The notes under the pieces were generated by a model. It saw nothing but the letters and a program-made list of their open reading frames with translations. It ran no database searches and had not been told where the DNA came from. From contig JARGXX010000001.1 of the NCBI GenBank assembly GCA_030374765.1, positions 682,001 through 746,000 on the forward strand: 64,000 nt of DNA, given 5' to 3'. The DNA comes from Agarophyton chilense. Its lineage: Eukaryota > Rhodophyta > Florideophyceae > Gracilariales > Gracilariaceae. Position 1 is the first letter of the stretch. Each line of letters begins with the position of its first letter. Shown here piece by piece: positions 63,620-64,000 of the stretch. Position numbers and translations under genes: made by a program.

Positions 63620-64000
63620 ACTTGGGAGTCTCCCCTGCGGGAGGGGCGTCTTCTATGCCGGAGTTGAAGACGCCCGAGGCGCTCCAGCTTCGCTCCCCAG
63701 CTGTGACTATCCTTTCAAGGAGAACGGCTGACACCGACGTTAACTCGGGATACTTTAGTGTCCTCCGTCGCCCGTGGATACGGTCCCGTAATCTCCGTAT
63801 TCCGGATCGAGTTATGGTAATGGCCAAGCGGAATTATAAAGTACTCCCCGACTTCGGCCTGTCCAACCAGTTTATGGTTCGTCAAATATCTGTCCTGGAT
63901 ACAGGAGCCGCTCCTAACTTAATTCATGTTGAATTGGTACCCCCACTGCTCTGGGTTCAAGTTCGTACCGGTCCACGTTTGGATATCGACGATGCGAACA
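63526..64000 (+). CDS. Element B: start of pol with aspartic protease, partial
   Basis: This frame is open from 63526 to the window edge and overlaps the end of gag by about 94 nt, in the -1 frame relative to gag. An ATG at 63814 precedes KRNYKVLPDFG and the retropepsin motif VLDTGAAPNLI. The overlap and an oligo-A run (ggggaaaaaac, 63554-63564) are compatible with -1 ribosomal frameshifting, but no textbook slippery heptamer is seen in the gag frame. Confidence 0.75.

Larger units (their letters stand above)
61453..64000 (+). mobile_element. Ty3/gypsy LTR retrotransposon, element B, running off the right edge
   Basis: Gag and the start of pol (protease) are present on the plus strand and match element A domain by domain. 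Only about 136 bp lie between the Harbinger remnant and the gag ATG, so the 5' LTR and primer site are absent or unrecognised here. The rest of pol must lie beyond the window. Confidence 0.85.

Overview
This is eukaryotic nuclear DNA, most likely from an alga; a red alga (Rhodophyta) would fit, but this is inferred from style and not from a diagnostic marker. The genes are short-spaced, almost all are single uninterrupted exons, and they encode typical eukaryotic proteins: a syntaxin-6-type SNARE, an IMPACT/YIH1 homologue, an RCC1-repeat protein, BTB, JmjC, RING and C2H2 zinc-finger proteins, a GT92 glycosyltransferase, and a DnaJ-type zinc-finger protein that may go to the plastid. There is no CRISPR array, no operon structure and no rRNA. 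I recognised no tRNA.

Layout. 1-9.7 kb: a decayed reading frame of unknown origin, then a broken chromodomain Ty3/gypsy retrotransposon on the minus strand. 9.9-13.3 kb: two decayed minus-strand genes, one clearly a BET-type bromodomain/NET protein. 15.4-17.2 kb: a C2H2 zinc-finger protein. 19.3-19.9 kb: another decayed frame. 20.1-22.9 kb: a secreted protein built of about fifteen 8-cysteine repeats. 23.7-35.2 kb: a dense cluster with the DnaJ-zinc-finger protein, small unknown proteins, an MFS transporter, a repeat-motif protein, RCC1, IMPACT and RING genes. 26.4-31 kb is strikingly GC-rich with many simple repeats. 35.2-39.1 kb is gene-poor. 39.1-52 kb holds GT92, syntaxin, BTB, JmjC, an unknown coiled-coil protein and a bacterial-looking phosphodiesterase-superfamily protein. 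53.3-59 kb is a decayed Helitron. 59.3-61.4 kb is a PIF/Harbinger transposase pseudogene split by an 866-bp insertion. 61.5 kb to the end is the start of a second Ty3/gypsy element related to the first.

The genes do not form one pathway. Several act in the secretory system or cell surface (syntaxin, GT92, the 8-Cys repeat protein, the membrane-anchored JmjC protein), and several in control of gene expression (C2H2, BTB, IMPACT, decayed BET). Both ends of the window are transposon-rich. Many of the dead frames are still long and are interrupted mainly by isolated in-frame stops plus a few frameshifts, so decay is recent or the sequence carries residual errors. Start codons were chosen as the first credible ATG; several longer open frames begin upstream without ATG.
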